DNA from: Pelobates cultripes
Lineage: Eukaryota; Chordata; Amphibia; Anura; Pelobatidae
Direction: 5' to 3'
DNA length: 64,000 nt
NCBI GenBank assembly: GCA_933207985.1
Contig: OW240921.1
Location: forward strand, 106,219,165-106,283,164
The notes under the pieces were generated by a model. It did not search any database, was not told the DNA's origin, and saw only the letters and a program-made list of their open reading frames with translations. Positions within the stretch are counted from its first letter, which is position 1. Each line of letters opens with the position of its first letter. Position numbers and translations under genes: made by a program. Shown here one piece after another: positions 23,601 through 33,945 of this stretch.

Positions 23601-25572
23601 TTACGGATTACACAAACTTTGAGACAAGAAGGATTGCACCTAGCAAGCTGGAATCATAGTGTCACTTTGAGCAAGGCACAGAGAGGCCATATTGAAAAAT
23701 ACTTTAAAACATTGGCCAGGAAGGAGCTCACATCTAAAAGCCAATGACATTGTATGTAACAGCCGTATTGCCATTGTGATTGGCTATGGAATTCAAATGA
23801 GCCTAAGTCAGGTTTAAGAAGTAATCCTGCACTTTGTTTACCGCAATGGAGGAGTTCTGGTGCGGGAAACTGAGTAAACGTTAATGTAATTTTACCAAGC
23901 AAAATGGGTGAACAGTGATCCTAACCCTATAAGGTAACCTATACTCTCAAATAACCATTGTTATTTTTGGGATTATAGGTACCCTTGAACAAGGAGATGA
24001 TCTATTAAATAGCATTTACCCTGTTCTTTACACCAATAGACATAAGTAACAAGACTAATCCACAAATGGCAAGCACTAGATTAAGTCCATCTGAAAGCAA
24101 GCTGACAGACTGCAAATTAAAATAAAAACATAAATATTTTATTGCACATAAAAAAACAGTTCAATTACTTTAGTAACAATGGTTTAAAGATGTAGCTTTC
24201 TTCATACCACTCTAAAGGGTACCACCCGTATTTAAAACTAAACGAGGAAGGGTATAGATCACACATGCTCATTATAGGCTGTAGAAAGTTTTGTTTGGCA
24301 CAGTTGGTGTCAACATTGGCAAGGGCATCCGCGCATTTTGCAGAGCACAGTAACGTTGACTCACATTTACTTTTTGGAAATAAAATGAAACCAATGTCTC
24401 TAAAATAAGAAATGGAAGTATAAATAAGCATTAATCTTTATAGTACACATACACACACTCTTTTTTTTTACCCATGGCAACAGGATGCCAGAACGTATCC
24501 GAGATACCAGTTTTCACAGATTAAAAAAAAAAAAAAAAAAGCCAAAATAGTGTGCCCTCCTTGCCAAATCCCAATGGTGTTTGGCTTCTTATACTAGTCT
24601 TTTTCTTCCTTCTTTTCCTTTTGAATCTAATTGTACAGCTGCTTGTGTGATTGTTCAGAAATACCCATCAGTCACAGGCTAAAAATTCTACATTACCCAG
24701 TCAGTTGTTTGGCAAGAGATATGGATATATGTATAGTATTTATAGCCCATTACTTATATTTAAAAAACAAAAAAGTACTCTTTATCTACACAAGAGGAAG
24801 ATGTTTCTACTGTGCCCTCCAGAATGATGCACGACTTTTTATATGCTGGGTTTATGAAAATGAACAGTGTATTAATACACGTACATAAAACCTAAATAAA
24901 TACTGTAAACAATCTGGCGTTTTAATAGGCATTGGAGTCATAATTTGGAGATGAATGGTTCTGAAAATGCCCAATTATGCAATGTTTAACGCTTAGCTTA
25001 AATACAGATGTCATGTGAGTGTACATATAAATATATACGCGTCACGATAATTACCCTTAAACTGAACTCAAATTATACATCCTTTAGACATGTGCTTTGT
25101 GCATCAAGTTCCATAACATTAGGCAGTGAGACTCCAAAACCATTCCTCCACAAAAACAAAAAAACACCACACACCTTCTTTGTTACTGTGGTAATGGCTG
25201 CTAAGCCCTTTTCACACAAGAGCAATGCGATGCAAGTCTCTCATACTGGAAGAATAAGCAGTAAAGCCTGAGCTGCACACAACTAACCAGCAGTTAGCAC
25301 AGCTGCCTATAGAAAAAAGTGGTATACAATAATGGTAGATCAGTGGTACCAAAATAGTGGTGTTCAAAAAGGCAAAAAGACAAAAGACTTCAAAATAAAG
25401 CGGATGACACAGGACAAGGCAGTTCCCTGTTTGTCTCTGGCTTGAGTGTACAAAAACCTGCATTAATAAAAACCTGCTCTTCATATTAGAGTGAATTTGT
25501 TCTGTGCAAGGTGTTGTCCTTTTCTTAGCATTTTAATGCAATGCCTGTAATACAAAGGGGAAATGCCCAATC
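20657..25572. other. Non-coding flank downstream of USP28 (copy 1)
   Basis: No gene recognised. By analogy with copy 2, the right part should be the USP28 3' UTR on the minus strand. The rest is intergenic. A homopolymer A tract is near 24522-24540. A 24-bp segment at 23781-23804 is inverted relative to copy 2 (see findings). Confidence 0.45.
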
Positions 25573-25748
25573 CTATGTCACTGTGACAGCAGAAGCACCC
25601 TGAATTGACTCCATAACGGCTGTGAAGCGACTGCATAGGTCGTATGGAGAGTGAGGTCGGATCTTTGGTGGCTCCTTAAGCACAATCTTTTCAGCAGAAC
25701 AGTCCAAAAGTCTGGGAAGGAACTGGCTAAGCTTCAGTTGCAGGTTAT
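25573..25748 (-). pseudogene. USP28: Duplicate of the last USP28 coding exon (orphan copy)
   Basis: This 176-bp exon is identical in its encoded protein to 44865-45040. It is preceded by a good acceptor (CTCCTCTTACAG), starts in phase 1 with [12 protein letters not shown], and ends [11 protein letters not shown] then TAG at 25573-25575. None of the other USP28 exons is present in this copy, because it stops at the assembly gap inside the last intron. It should not be annotated as a separate gene or processed pseudogene: intronic sequence flanks it exactly as in copy 2. The exon is labelled a pseudogene only because the copy is isolated; it is most likely the other allele. Confidence 0.9.
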
Positions 25749-25983
25749 CTGTAAGAGGAGAGGGAATATAAAGAAAAAAAAAACAAAAAAACTTGTGATG
25801 GTTTGCTATGATGCACACGCGGTGTGAAACTCACATAGAAAAAAGGAAAACTCTTGAAACAGACAGGAAATTAAAAGTGTTAAACTCCAATTTCAAAACA
25901 AAGCTAACTTCAAATAGTAACTTCTAGTACATTCACAAGGAAAGAGGCGAGGAGAAAGGATTCAAACTGGCTAACCGAATATA

Positions 25984-26487
25984 TTAAATAGATATTATAG
26001 GCACCCAAATGACCATCTCACTGAATTAGTCTGGGTGCAGTGTCCCTGCCTCCCTAAGACCTCAATGTAAAACACTGCAGGTTTTTGAGAAACTGCAACC
26101 TTTAATTGCAATACCAAGACAGACTCTTGTGGCCGTCTACCAGACAGTCATTAGAGGCACTTCTGGGAGTTCACCCGACTCTGGGTCACCTAAATGACGA
26201 AGGGCGTCTTCACGCTGTGCATGCGTTAGTGAAATCTCCATAGGGGATGCTTCCTATGGGGAGAGCGTAATGCGCTCGCCAAACATGTGCATTGGGTCTC
26301 CACTCAGGAGAGGCGAATGGCTGACCTAGTGCCAAGAGATATCGGCAATGAAATCATGTGAGTAAATAAAAGGTATTATAGGTGAATAAAAGGTGCTGCT
26401 AGGGGTGCTGCAATGGATGGGAGAAACCACAGGGCACTAGTGTTAGGAATACATATGAATATTCCTAACACTACAGATTCCCTTTAA
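25984..26487. mobile_element. TTAA-flanked MITE, degraded
   Basis: Left TTAAATAGATATTATAGGCAC, right ACACTACAGATTCCCTTTAA, with CACCCAAATGACC...GTCTGGGTGC near the left end, as in the other members. Second copy at 45276-45779. Confidence 0.55.
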
Positions 26488-27346
26488 TGAATAGGATGGA
26501 GATACATTTTAGGGATAATAGCAAGGCACGCACTTATTTAGATGATGTGGATGCGTGAACTACCTTGAATTTTAAGATATCCCAAGACACACTCAATTCA
26601 CTTAAGCAAGAGGTAACGTATTGCTGACGTATACTACGAGGCGCTCAATGCGGATTTCATTATGAAATTTAAAGGGACACGTAGCTTGGCACTCCTAACA
26701 GACCTGAATTGTCTGTAAAACTTTGAGGTCCCTACATTAACTCTTACATACCTATATAATCCTAAAAAGACTGTTTACAAAGTCTTGTTCTCTACATTCA
26801 AAAGACAGCTCTTCAGAAGAGCTAATACTTTTGTCCTCTCAGTCATCCATAATTTCAACCTCAAACACTCACTTCAGCTTAAGCTATTGGAATTGGGATT
26901 TTTGGTGCTTTTGGCAGGTCATTAGAATAACAAAGTTGGTGGACTTTGGGCCACAAACCCTGTACACTGCAAGAAAATAAAACAAAAAATAATATATGAC
27001 TTGACCACAAACCACTGAGCTGTGTTGCAGTACACACGTCGGTAAATTGTAAGGAGGCTGGTAATACACAAGAATAAAATAATATGTATGAATTCTTCAC
27101 TGTCTAATAAGTACTGCTCAGTGCTAATTTGTATCCTAGCCAGCGTGCCTGCGACTCTTATGTCTGGAATTCATTGCCGGCAGAGACAGATTTCTGACAG
27201 CCCATTAATCTCGCTTCGCACGGGCTTGGAGGGACAATGTGTATTCTAATGTGCCATAAACTGAAATCGTTATGCTTTAATCTTCCTTAGGAAGAGAAGA
27301 GAGGGGGCCGCCAGTCAATAAATATGCAGTGATGTTAAAAGTGACA

Positions 27347-27446
27347 NNNNNNNNNNNNNNNNNNNNNNNNNNNNNNNNNNNNNNNNNNNNNNNNNNNNNN
27401 NNNNNNNNNNNNNNNNNNNNNNNNNNNNNNNNNNNNNNNNNNNNNN
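27347..27446. other. 100-base assembly gap (N)
   Basis: Exactly 100 N, a common placeholder for a gap of unknown size. It separates the end of copy 1 from the contig that holds the retrovirus and copy 2. Confidence 1.
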
Positions 27447-27706
27447 ACATACACTAGATCCCTTACACAACTCTGGATCATCTTCACACATACACTAGAT
27501 CCCTAGTTACACTCTGAATCTTCTATACACACACACACACTAGAGCTGCTATGCACGCTCTGGGTCCTTCAAACACACACTAGATCCCTTACACACACAC
27601 TGCATCACCTTCACACACACTACACTCCTGACATACACACTCTGGATCCCCTATGCACACACTAGATTCCTTGTAAGCAAACACATACTACATTCCCTAA
27701 ACACAC
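27447..27706. repeat. Degenerate CA-rich minisatellite
   Basis: Irregular units built on CACACACTAGATCCCTTA and CTCTGGATC recur about every 25-35 bases up to the LTR at 27707. Confidence 0.7.
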
Positions 27707-28540
27707 TGTGGCGAAACCAGCCTCGCCATTGTCCACTGGAGGAGCCTGGTTGCTCGCCTGCTCCCTTTAGACTATGGCCCGGCAGTTAAAACCTTTTATT
27801 TTCCCTGCAAAGCGTATTCATGCCTTTCTGTAGACTGTTAAAGCCATGCTACCCCAGATAGCTATACCATGGAGCCCAGCCGTATACTGAAAGACTGTAT
27901 GAAAGACTTTGGCTCCATGGCGATTGAACTGTATTTATGTGATCTGAGCGCCATTCGGTAGTAATGTGCACTCAGATCTAAGCTGTCTGGGGATATGTAG
28001 AATGTCTATGTTTTATGGAATAAATGTAACTGTATGTAATTTTATGTCTTTTATTGTATTGTTACTGCTATGTGGTTAATGGAGTCTTGCCTCTGTCCTG
28101 GGAGATAATTGGATTACTTCACAGTTATCTCCTGGACAGAGAGGAGGGATTGTGATGTAAATGTGGGTGTGTTTTATGGTTCCCCTGTAACGATTGGTTG
28201 TACTGTGTCCCACCCTGTGGGATGTCCCCTTGCATGGGGACTTGCATAAAGCCAGTGTGTGGCCATTACAGAGAGTTCCTGCTTAACCCTCAAAGTGAAG
28301 TGTCGTCTCATTATTGGGGGAAGGATTTATTGTATGCTGTTCCAGTTTGACTGCTAGGAGAGTAAACCTATTCGTATGGTTCCTATTCAACTGTCTACAG
28401 CATTCATATGCTTGGGAGAATTTATTTGTTTCTCCGGTTCGGTGATTGTGGTGTCTGCCAGAGTGCTTGGAGTCCTTAGGAAGCGCTAGGAGCATCCTTC
28501 AACGGAGGTACCCAGTCGGGGTGCCAGGCGATCCGTTACA
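27707..28540 (+). mobile_element. LTR (834 bp) of the same family as the 3668 solo LTR
   Basis: TGTGGCGAAACC...ATCCGTTACA gives TG...CA ends. Segments such as GAGTTCCTGCTTAACCCTCAA, CTTGCATAAAGCCAGTGTGTGG and GGTACCCAGTC...GTGCC match 3668-4338. The flanks (CACAC and TGGTA) are not identical, so no target duplication is visible. It is unrelated to the LTR of the adjoining minus-strand retrovirus, so it is a separate insertion or a rearranged end. Confidence 0.75.
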
Positions 28541-28550
28541 TGGTATATCT

Positions 28551-28617
28551 TAGAAACATAGAAACATAGAATGTGACGGCAGATAAGAACCATTCGGCCC
28601 ATCTAGTCTGCCCAATT
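28551..28617 (+). repeat. Short interspersed repeat fragment (GAACCATTCGGCCCATCTAG)
   Basis: AGAAACATAGAATGTGACGG followed by CAGATAAGAACCATTCGGCC. A matching fragment on the other strand is at 61878-61922. The retroviral env remnant stops where this begins, so it marks a rearrangement point. Confidence 0.6.
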
Positions 28618-28861
28618 ATAAAGAATCTTTATAAATGGCTTGAATCTGTGACTTAGGGAATGGGCATTCTACAATATCACAGTAATCAAAAGTGAATGTA
28701 GCCACATGGGTACATGATGAATTATACCAGAAAGTGTACCCACTAGCATCTTTGGTGATGGCCACCTGCTGGGCTTTAAGGAGGCCAACTAAGGAGATAA
28801 TGTACCAGAGGCACATGGTTGTGAGGAGTCTGCTTCCTCTGGGACAGGAACCTTTTTGCAA
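28618..28861 (-). pseudogene. Retroviral env remnant, N-terminal part only
   Basis: The frame begins MQKGSCPRGSRLLTTMCLWY, with a hydrophobic segment (LWYIISLVGLLKA) that looks like a signal peptide, followed by about 40 residues of an ectodomain with cysteines. It overlaps the end of the integrase frame by about 70 bases, as env often does in gamma- and epsilon-type retroviruses. It is cut off at the interspersed repeat at 28617; surface and transmembrane subunits are missing. Identification rests on position and the signal peptide, not on sequence similarity. Confidence 0.55.
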
Positions 28862-29262
28862 TGGGAGGCGTGTATCCAGTTGCTTTTCCCAGCCAACTTG
28901 ACGGAGGTGGAGGTGATCAGTAGAACTTGGAATGGTCCGTCAAATCTTGGTTCCAGGGTGTGTTTCCGCACAAATTCCTTGACTAGGACCCAATCACCAG
29001 GGTGCAGACTGTGGTTGCCCGTATCAGAATCAGGATCTGGAATTGAAAAGAAACCTTGGGCATGGATTTTGTTTAAAGCATTTGCGAGTTCAGTTACATA
29101 ATCTACTAAAACATCAGTTTGAAGTTGTAGTTGTTGGGGAAAATAGCAACCTAGCCTAGGTGAAGTCCCAAATAAAATCTCATATGGGGTCAGTGAGGTA
29201 GTATTTTTGTACAAGAGCATTCATAAGATCCTTTGATAAATGTGCAGGTCCGTGTGCCCATT
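28789..29262 (-). pseudogene. Retroviral integrase remnant: core deleted, C-terminal domain kept
   Basis: The downstream part (28789 to about 29220) holds the end of the core (LTPYEILFGTSPR) and the C-terminal GPY/F-type module (GDWVLVKEF ... FDGPFQVLLI, then WIHASHCKK). Just upstream, across a stop at 29261-29263, lies the start of the zinc-binding HHCC region (PAVV stop WAHGPAHLSK). The two lie within about 40 bases of each other, so most of the catalytic DDE core is deleted. This integrase cannot be functional. The style is gamma/epsilon-like. Confidence 0.8.
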
Positions 29263-29263
29263 A

Positions 29264-29993
29264 TACGACTGCTGGGTACAAATTCTTAGGGAGGCAGAAA
29301 TTGAGGTTGTTGGAGTACACTCCATCCTTCAGAACTGCCCCTTTCTGTTTCCATATTTGTATTTCTTCAGGAGCAACTGCAGCCTGTTGTTCCCGTAGGG
29401 TTTTTAGATCAGTTGGAAGTGTCTGCAAGGTAAATGTGGGAGTTTCTTCGTTTCCGGACACACTTCTGTCCACTTCCTGTAGTTCTCTTGCAGCTTGTTT
29501 TGCAACTTGATCAGCCAGATGGTTGCCCCTTGGTTCATTCGAATCCAGCTTCCCATGTGCCTTTACCTTCAGAATGGCCACTACTTCTGGGAGTAGGAGG
29601 GCATCCATCAGCTCCTTGATTGTAGAACTGTGCTTGACTGGTGTACCGGCAGTGGTAAGAAATCCTCTTGTTTTCCAAATTAATCCGGTCATGAGCCACG
29701 CCCAATGCATATCTTGAATCTGTGTAGATATTGGCGCGCTTTCCTTCAGAGATCTTGCATGCTGAAGTCAGGGCTTGCAATTCAGCTTCTTGTGCAGACA
29801 TTGTTGATGGTAAAGATGATGATTTGACAATTTCATCTGTTGTGGTCACGGCATATCCTGTATGGTATCTTCCTTCTTCATCAGCATATCTTGAGCCGTC
29901 CACAAACAGGGTGAGATCAGGATCTACCAATGGGTCTTCATGCACAGTTGGTAGATGTGTTGTTTCCATTTTCATCTGTTCAAAACAGTCATG
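29264..29993 (-). pseudogene. Retroviral RNase H and start of integrase, frameshifted
   Basis: RNase H motifs in order on the minus strand: LFVDGSRYADEEGR (first catalytic Asp, about 29910), SAQEAELQALTSACK (Glu), NIYTDSRYALGVAHD (Asp, about 29725) and, in a different frame, RGNHLADQVAKQAARE (last Asp, about 29540). A frameshift lies near 29690 between the third motif and the rest. The frame then enters the pre-integrase linker and the start of integrase (FCLPKNLYPAVV) before a stop at 29261. RNase H degrades the RNA strand during reverse transcription; this copy is broken. Confidence 0.85.
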
Positions 29994-30520
29994 AGGTGTA
30001 TTTGGGTCGTAGTCATTCACTATGGTTAAATCTTGGAACTCATTTTCCAGGAAATGACGTGGCCATGCTTCTAGGTGGTCAGTTGTTGGATATTTGACAC
30101 ACCATTTTCCTGTAGCTGTGATTCGTCCATAGTGGCCCATGCTTTTGCCATAGGCCCAAGATCATTCCATGATATTGTTTTCAACTTGGTCACAGGGACA
30201 TGTGGAATGGCAGTGTCCCAATGACGGTACAAATACTTGAGTTCCGGAGGTAGATGAATCAGGACCATACTGTTGCCTTCAGAATCACAGTAGAAGTCTT
30301 GTGCAGTGAGTTTTACTTCGACCAGATGATAGAGTTCATCTTCATAGCAGGGTTCAGGAGTGATGTTTGGTTTGTACCACATGGTACAGAAGGCATATCC
30401 TGCTCCGTCATGAAGGAGTGCTTGTCCATCATGAAAGGATAGGTTGGGATGCATTTCCTTCTTGATGGTGCCAGTGAGAAGAAAAACATAAGTTTCGTCC
30501 ATGATGAATCCGTAGTATAC
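29994..30520 (-). other. Unrecognised ~175-codon segment between RT connection and RNase H
   Basis: Coding-like sequence inside pol, continuous with the RT frame after LNPSTLLPLPEGG. It contains VYYGFIMDETYVFLLTGTIK, LSFHDGQALLHDGAGYAF, FYCDSEGNSMVLIHLPPELK and, after a frameshift between 30140 and 30071, WPRHFLENEFQDLTIVNDYD. It then rejoins RNase H near HDCFEQ. In the retroviruses I know, the connection subdomain passes to RNase H through a short linker, so this is an extra domain of about 175 residues. I do not recognise it; it does not look like dUTPase. Confidence 0.6.
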
Positions 30521-31313
30521 ACCCCCCTCAGGGAGTGGCAGAAGAGTGGACGGATTGAGAACTTGACATCTTTGAAGGGTAATGTTGTCAGGCAACAAAA
30601 GATGACATTGAAGGCGAAGATGCCTAGCAGGAGTAACATGCTTAAGTTGGACCTGGTTGACTATGGCAGAAATGTCATGAGGGGCCAAGACAACCAGGGG
30701 GTGGCCAAGGACAAGATCTCCAGTTCTTTCAATGAGCTCTTTGGCAGCAAAGACGGCCCGAAGGCAAGAGGGACGTCCTCTGGCCACAATATCCAGTTGG
30801 CAGGAGAAAAATCCAATAGGCCTTTGGCGGCCTCCAGGACCATGGGCCTGAGTGAGTACTCCTGTTGCATGGCCTTGTCTTTCAGAAACAAACAATTTGA
30901 AGGGTTTGGTATAGTCTGGTAGGCCAAGAGCAGGAGCAGAAGCAATAGCACGTTTGAGAGAACAGAAGTTGTCAAGGGCTTCTGTGGACAAGCAAAATGG
31001 GTCTGACTTGAGAGCATCATAGAGAGGTTGCATAAGGAGTGAGGCTTCTGGGATCCATGCTCGGCAATAGGAAATGAGGCCTAGGAAGGCGTGTAGTGAC
31101 TTTGAGGTCCTTGGAGGTGGAATGTCCAGTACTGCTCTAACTCGGTCACGGGTGAGATGTCTGGTTCCCTGAGACAGACAATGGCCAAGGAAGATAACAG
31201 TAGGTTGGCAGAATTGCAGCTTGAGACGTGAAGCTTTACATCCTTGTTCTGCTAGGTAGCAAAGAAGATTAATTGAGCATTGTTCTGTTGTGGGTAGATC
31301 ATCTCCACAGTAA
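30521..31313 (-). pseudogene. Retroviral reverse transcriptase remnant (thumb and connection)
   Basis: Minus-strand frames from about 31313 read YCGDDLPTTEQC, LQFCQPTVIFLGHCLSQGTR, LHAFLGLISYCRAWIPEASL, then from 31033 an open frame MQPLYDALKSDPF ... RPIGFFSCQLD ... LNPSTLLPLPEGG. This is RT from the catalytic turn through thumb and connection. The catalytic box, normally YxDD, has an extra residue (YCGDD at 31299-31313). The fingers and most of the palm upstream are gone: protease lies only about 190 bases away. RT copies viral RNA into DNA; this copy cannot. Confidence 0.85.
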
Positions 31314-31329
31314 AATGGGAAGGGAACAA

Positions 31330-31600
31330 AGAACTGTAGTGTCTTTTCGTGACAAAAGGTGTATTTAATTGAACCTGGCCGTCTGCAGTGAGGGTGATGG
31401 ATGCTTGGAGGCGGGATAGGACATCAGCACCAACACAAGAGACATCGGTGTCAGGCAGGAACGATGAGTCAGGCAGGTCTTGTTCTCTAAGAGCACTGCG
31501 GGCTGCACCTGTGTCAACCAGGAAAGTAGTAGGGTGACCTTCAATAGGTAAAGTTACAGTGGCTAGTGGCCCCCCTTGTTCCCTGTAGACACTGCCATGG
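31330..31600 (-). pseudogene. Retroviral aspartic protease remnant
   Basis: Minus strand reads PLATVTLPIEGHPTTFLVDT, with the DTGA active site at 31504-31515, then LREQDLPDSSFLPDTDVS and SRLQASITLTADGQVQL. The order protease-RT is correct for a retroviral pol. The C-terminal part, including the second conserved glycine-rich strand, is cut short at the junction with the RT remnant. Confidence 0.75.
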
Positions 31601-33003
31601 CAGGGGCATTAAGCATCAGTAGGTTTGCTCTCCTCTGTATGGGCTGTGTTACTGACTCAAACCCCTTTCTATGTCATTAGCCATAGCTTTTTGCAGTCTG
31701 AACATGTCTATCATTATAAATAATGGTTAATAGTAAGTGAAGTAAAGTTCCTATATGTCTTTGGGTAAAACATTAACTATTGCGGTACTATCATTTATAT
31801 TAATTAGGCCATAACAATTATACCACCCTGTAACTAAAATGAATAACCAGTAGTGGCTGGGTTAATAAAACATGTCACAAACCCTTCTAATGCTAAACCA
31901 TCATTTAACGTACAGGATGTTACTGTAAACATACGATCTGTGACTAGCAAGATTCGATTAAGTAAAGATACAATGTTTAAAATAACTTGCATCATTTGGC
32001 TATTTCCCTTGTTGCAAGATTAATCTGGATAATCAGCTGTTATGCTCTTATATTCGTGTCCAACAGATCTCATTTGTAGGTCACACCACAGTTGCAAATT
32101 ACATTTTAGCAACCTTTTTGTTTTTTTGTTTTTTATCACGGACACATTTCTGATACAGGGAAACAAATGGCATGATTGTTTTAGTAATTATAATGTTTCT
32201 GTTCATAATATGTAGAGTGTAAGGAAAACAACATGTCTCTAAATAGGACGAGCATAATAGGGGTAGGCCTCATGATGGAGGCAGCCATGACAGGGGCGGG
32301 GAAGGAAATGACAGCAAGGGAGGAAGTGAGGTGACGTCCATGATAGGTGTGGGAAAGGAAGACAGAAGGTGTGGGCATGGTAAGGGCGGAAGTGACGTCA
32401 CTTTAGAAGCAACCGTGACTGTAGATAGGTCACGGGACTGGCAGGGTCAACCTCCTTCTGTACTAGGCGCCATCTTTAGGGTGGTGACTGACGCACTTTC
32501 AACAATACACTATATTATAACTATTAAAATAAGTCAGAGAAGCAACATTCTGTTCTGCAAAATGAAATACTAAACTATGAACAGACCTGGCAGGTTAAAT
32601 AAGACAGTTGAAAACATTATGCATTTAACAGCCCATACAGCTGTCTCTAGAAACATGTTCTTTAAAATGATGCAAGATAAACTCACGGAATTCAACCAAT
32701 TTCCCTTATCATCCTCCAACCATTAATCACTTTCCTCTTCACATACTAGCTTAACAACTTCGCATATTCCCTCTATCCACATTGCATAGTTTTGCAACAA
32801 ATCACGCTTGCCTTTACACTTAACATGTCCAAATATTCCTCTATTCTTGTATCAGATTCACTTACCTAACCTCCGTAAATCAACACTGAGCTACATCCCT
32901 GACTCCCTGTCTTATACACCAGTCTTGGAGAGAATACTCAGAAAGGTGGAATGCATTCTTGTGAGCGAGCCCCCCCACAATCTTCACTGCCTTATCACAA
33001 AAC

Positions 33004-33005
<2 letters not shown>
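31601..33005. other. Non-coding stretch inside the provirus; expected gag region replaced
   Basis: Between protease and the gag start no capsid or nucleocapsid similarity is legible. The sequence is AT-rich with a GC-richer block at about 32255-32475 that may be an inserted repeat. Most of gag is therefore deleted or overwritten. Confidence 0.4.

Positions 33006-33070
<65 letters not shown>
33006..33070. repeat. (AT)n microsatellite
   Basis: About 32 uninterrupted AT units. Open frames of IYIYIY type crossing it are artefacts. Confidence 0.95.
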
Positions 33071-33073
<3 letters not shown>

Positions 33074-33945
33074 CGTGGAATCTGCCGGCGCCATGCAAAC
33101 GGCAGCAATAATAATAATATTATTACACAATTATAACACCATAACCTTTGAATTAAAATATTTTAAAATATTTTCCAGCAAAAATCCCGTCTCTAACTCT
33201 TATCAGTAGCTCCGAAATGCAGAAATGTAGGCAAGCGGGGAGGAAAGGGGGGGAGAAAGTGAGACAGTGCAAAAAAGGGAGAGAAGCTGCAGGCATGAAG
33301 ATTAACCATGTGAGTGCTGGAAAGTAACAAGACAGAAGGACGGAGACTTATACGTTTGGAAACCAGAAATCTTTGACGGGAGAAACGGACTGGAGGTGCA
33401 GGGAGCTGCAGAGAGAGGATGAGGGTGACGAGATCTGTAGGACTGATGGGGGGGAGAATAGGGATCCATCAGCATTCAGGACTGGGCAAACAGGGGTGGT
33501 GGTAGGGTGGGGACCAGGGGTGGGGACCATGGTCAGCTACATTTCGGTCATTGCTGACGCGATGTTGGGAGTGGTCATCTCCTGGGCGCCATCATAGGGC
33601 GCTGGCTGGGAGGACTTCCCAGTAACACAATTATTATAATACACAAACAATCTTAAACCTTTGTGATCAATTTCTTCCTCAACCTATCCCTTTTGCTGAA
33701 TAGCTCTTGCTACTCGGTACCAGGCTTCTGCTGTACGAACCAAATCTTGGTCCGACAGCTTCCCCTTCTTCTCTGTCAGTAACTTACGCCAGCTCTCTGG
33801 CTACAATCTGCCGCACAGAGGTACGGTAATTCCACATACTTTAGCAATCTTCCTCACTTTCTTAACCATCTCTTCTCCTTCTCTGTCTTCCACTAGATCA
33901 CACGCTAACCAACCCTTACTGGGTTTATCTAACTTCTGTCCCATC
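33071..33945 (-). pseudogene. Retroviral gag remnant (matrix start and proline-rich part)
   Basis: The candidate start at 33944 reads MGQKLDKPSKGWLACDLVED; MGxx is an N-myristoylation context typical of retroviral matrix proteins. The frame continues helical and basic (MVKKVRKIAKVCGITVPLCG) to a TAG at 33801-33803, then resumes (PESWRKLLTEKKGKLSDQDL ... AIQQKG) to another stop near 33695. A proline-rich stretch follows at about 33350-33560 (VPTPGPHPTTTPVCPVL). Capsid and nucleocapsid are not found. An inferred gag from position after the leader, N-terminal motif and order. Confidence 0.6.

Larger units (their letters stand above)
15741..27346. repeat. Copy 1 of an 11.6-kb duplicated locus (probable alternative haplotype)
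   Basis: It matches 35054-46638 along its whole length, in the same orientation, with the offset drifting only from 19313 to 19292 through small indels. Differences by eye are a few substitutions per kilobase. The copy contains the LTR, L1 remnant, several MITEs and the last USP28 coding exon. It ends exactly where the N gap begins, in the middle of sequence that continues unbroken in copy 2. That is what an unmerged haplotig looks like. Confidence 0.95.

Noticed and set aside
25573..25748. A processed pseudogene of USP28
   Set aside because: The exon copy is flanked by intron sequence with a working acceptor and by the same downstream DNA as the real gene; it comes from the duplicated locus, not from retroposition.
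32808..33209. Open frames with long IYIYIY runs
   Set aside because: Translation of an (AT)n microsatellite.
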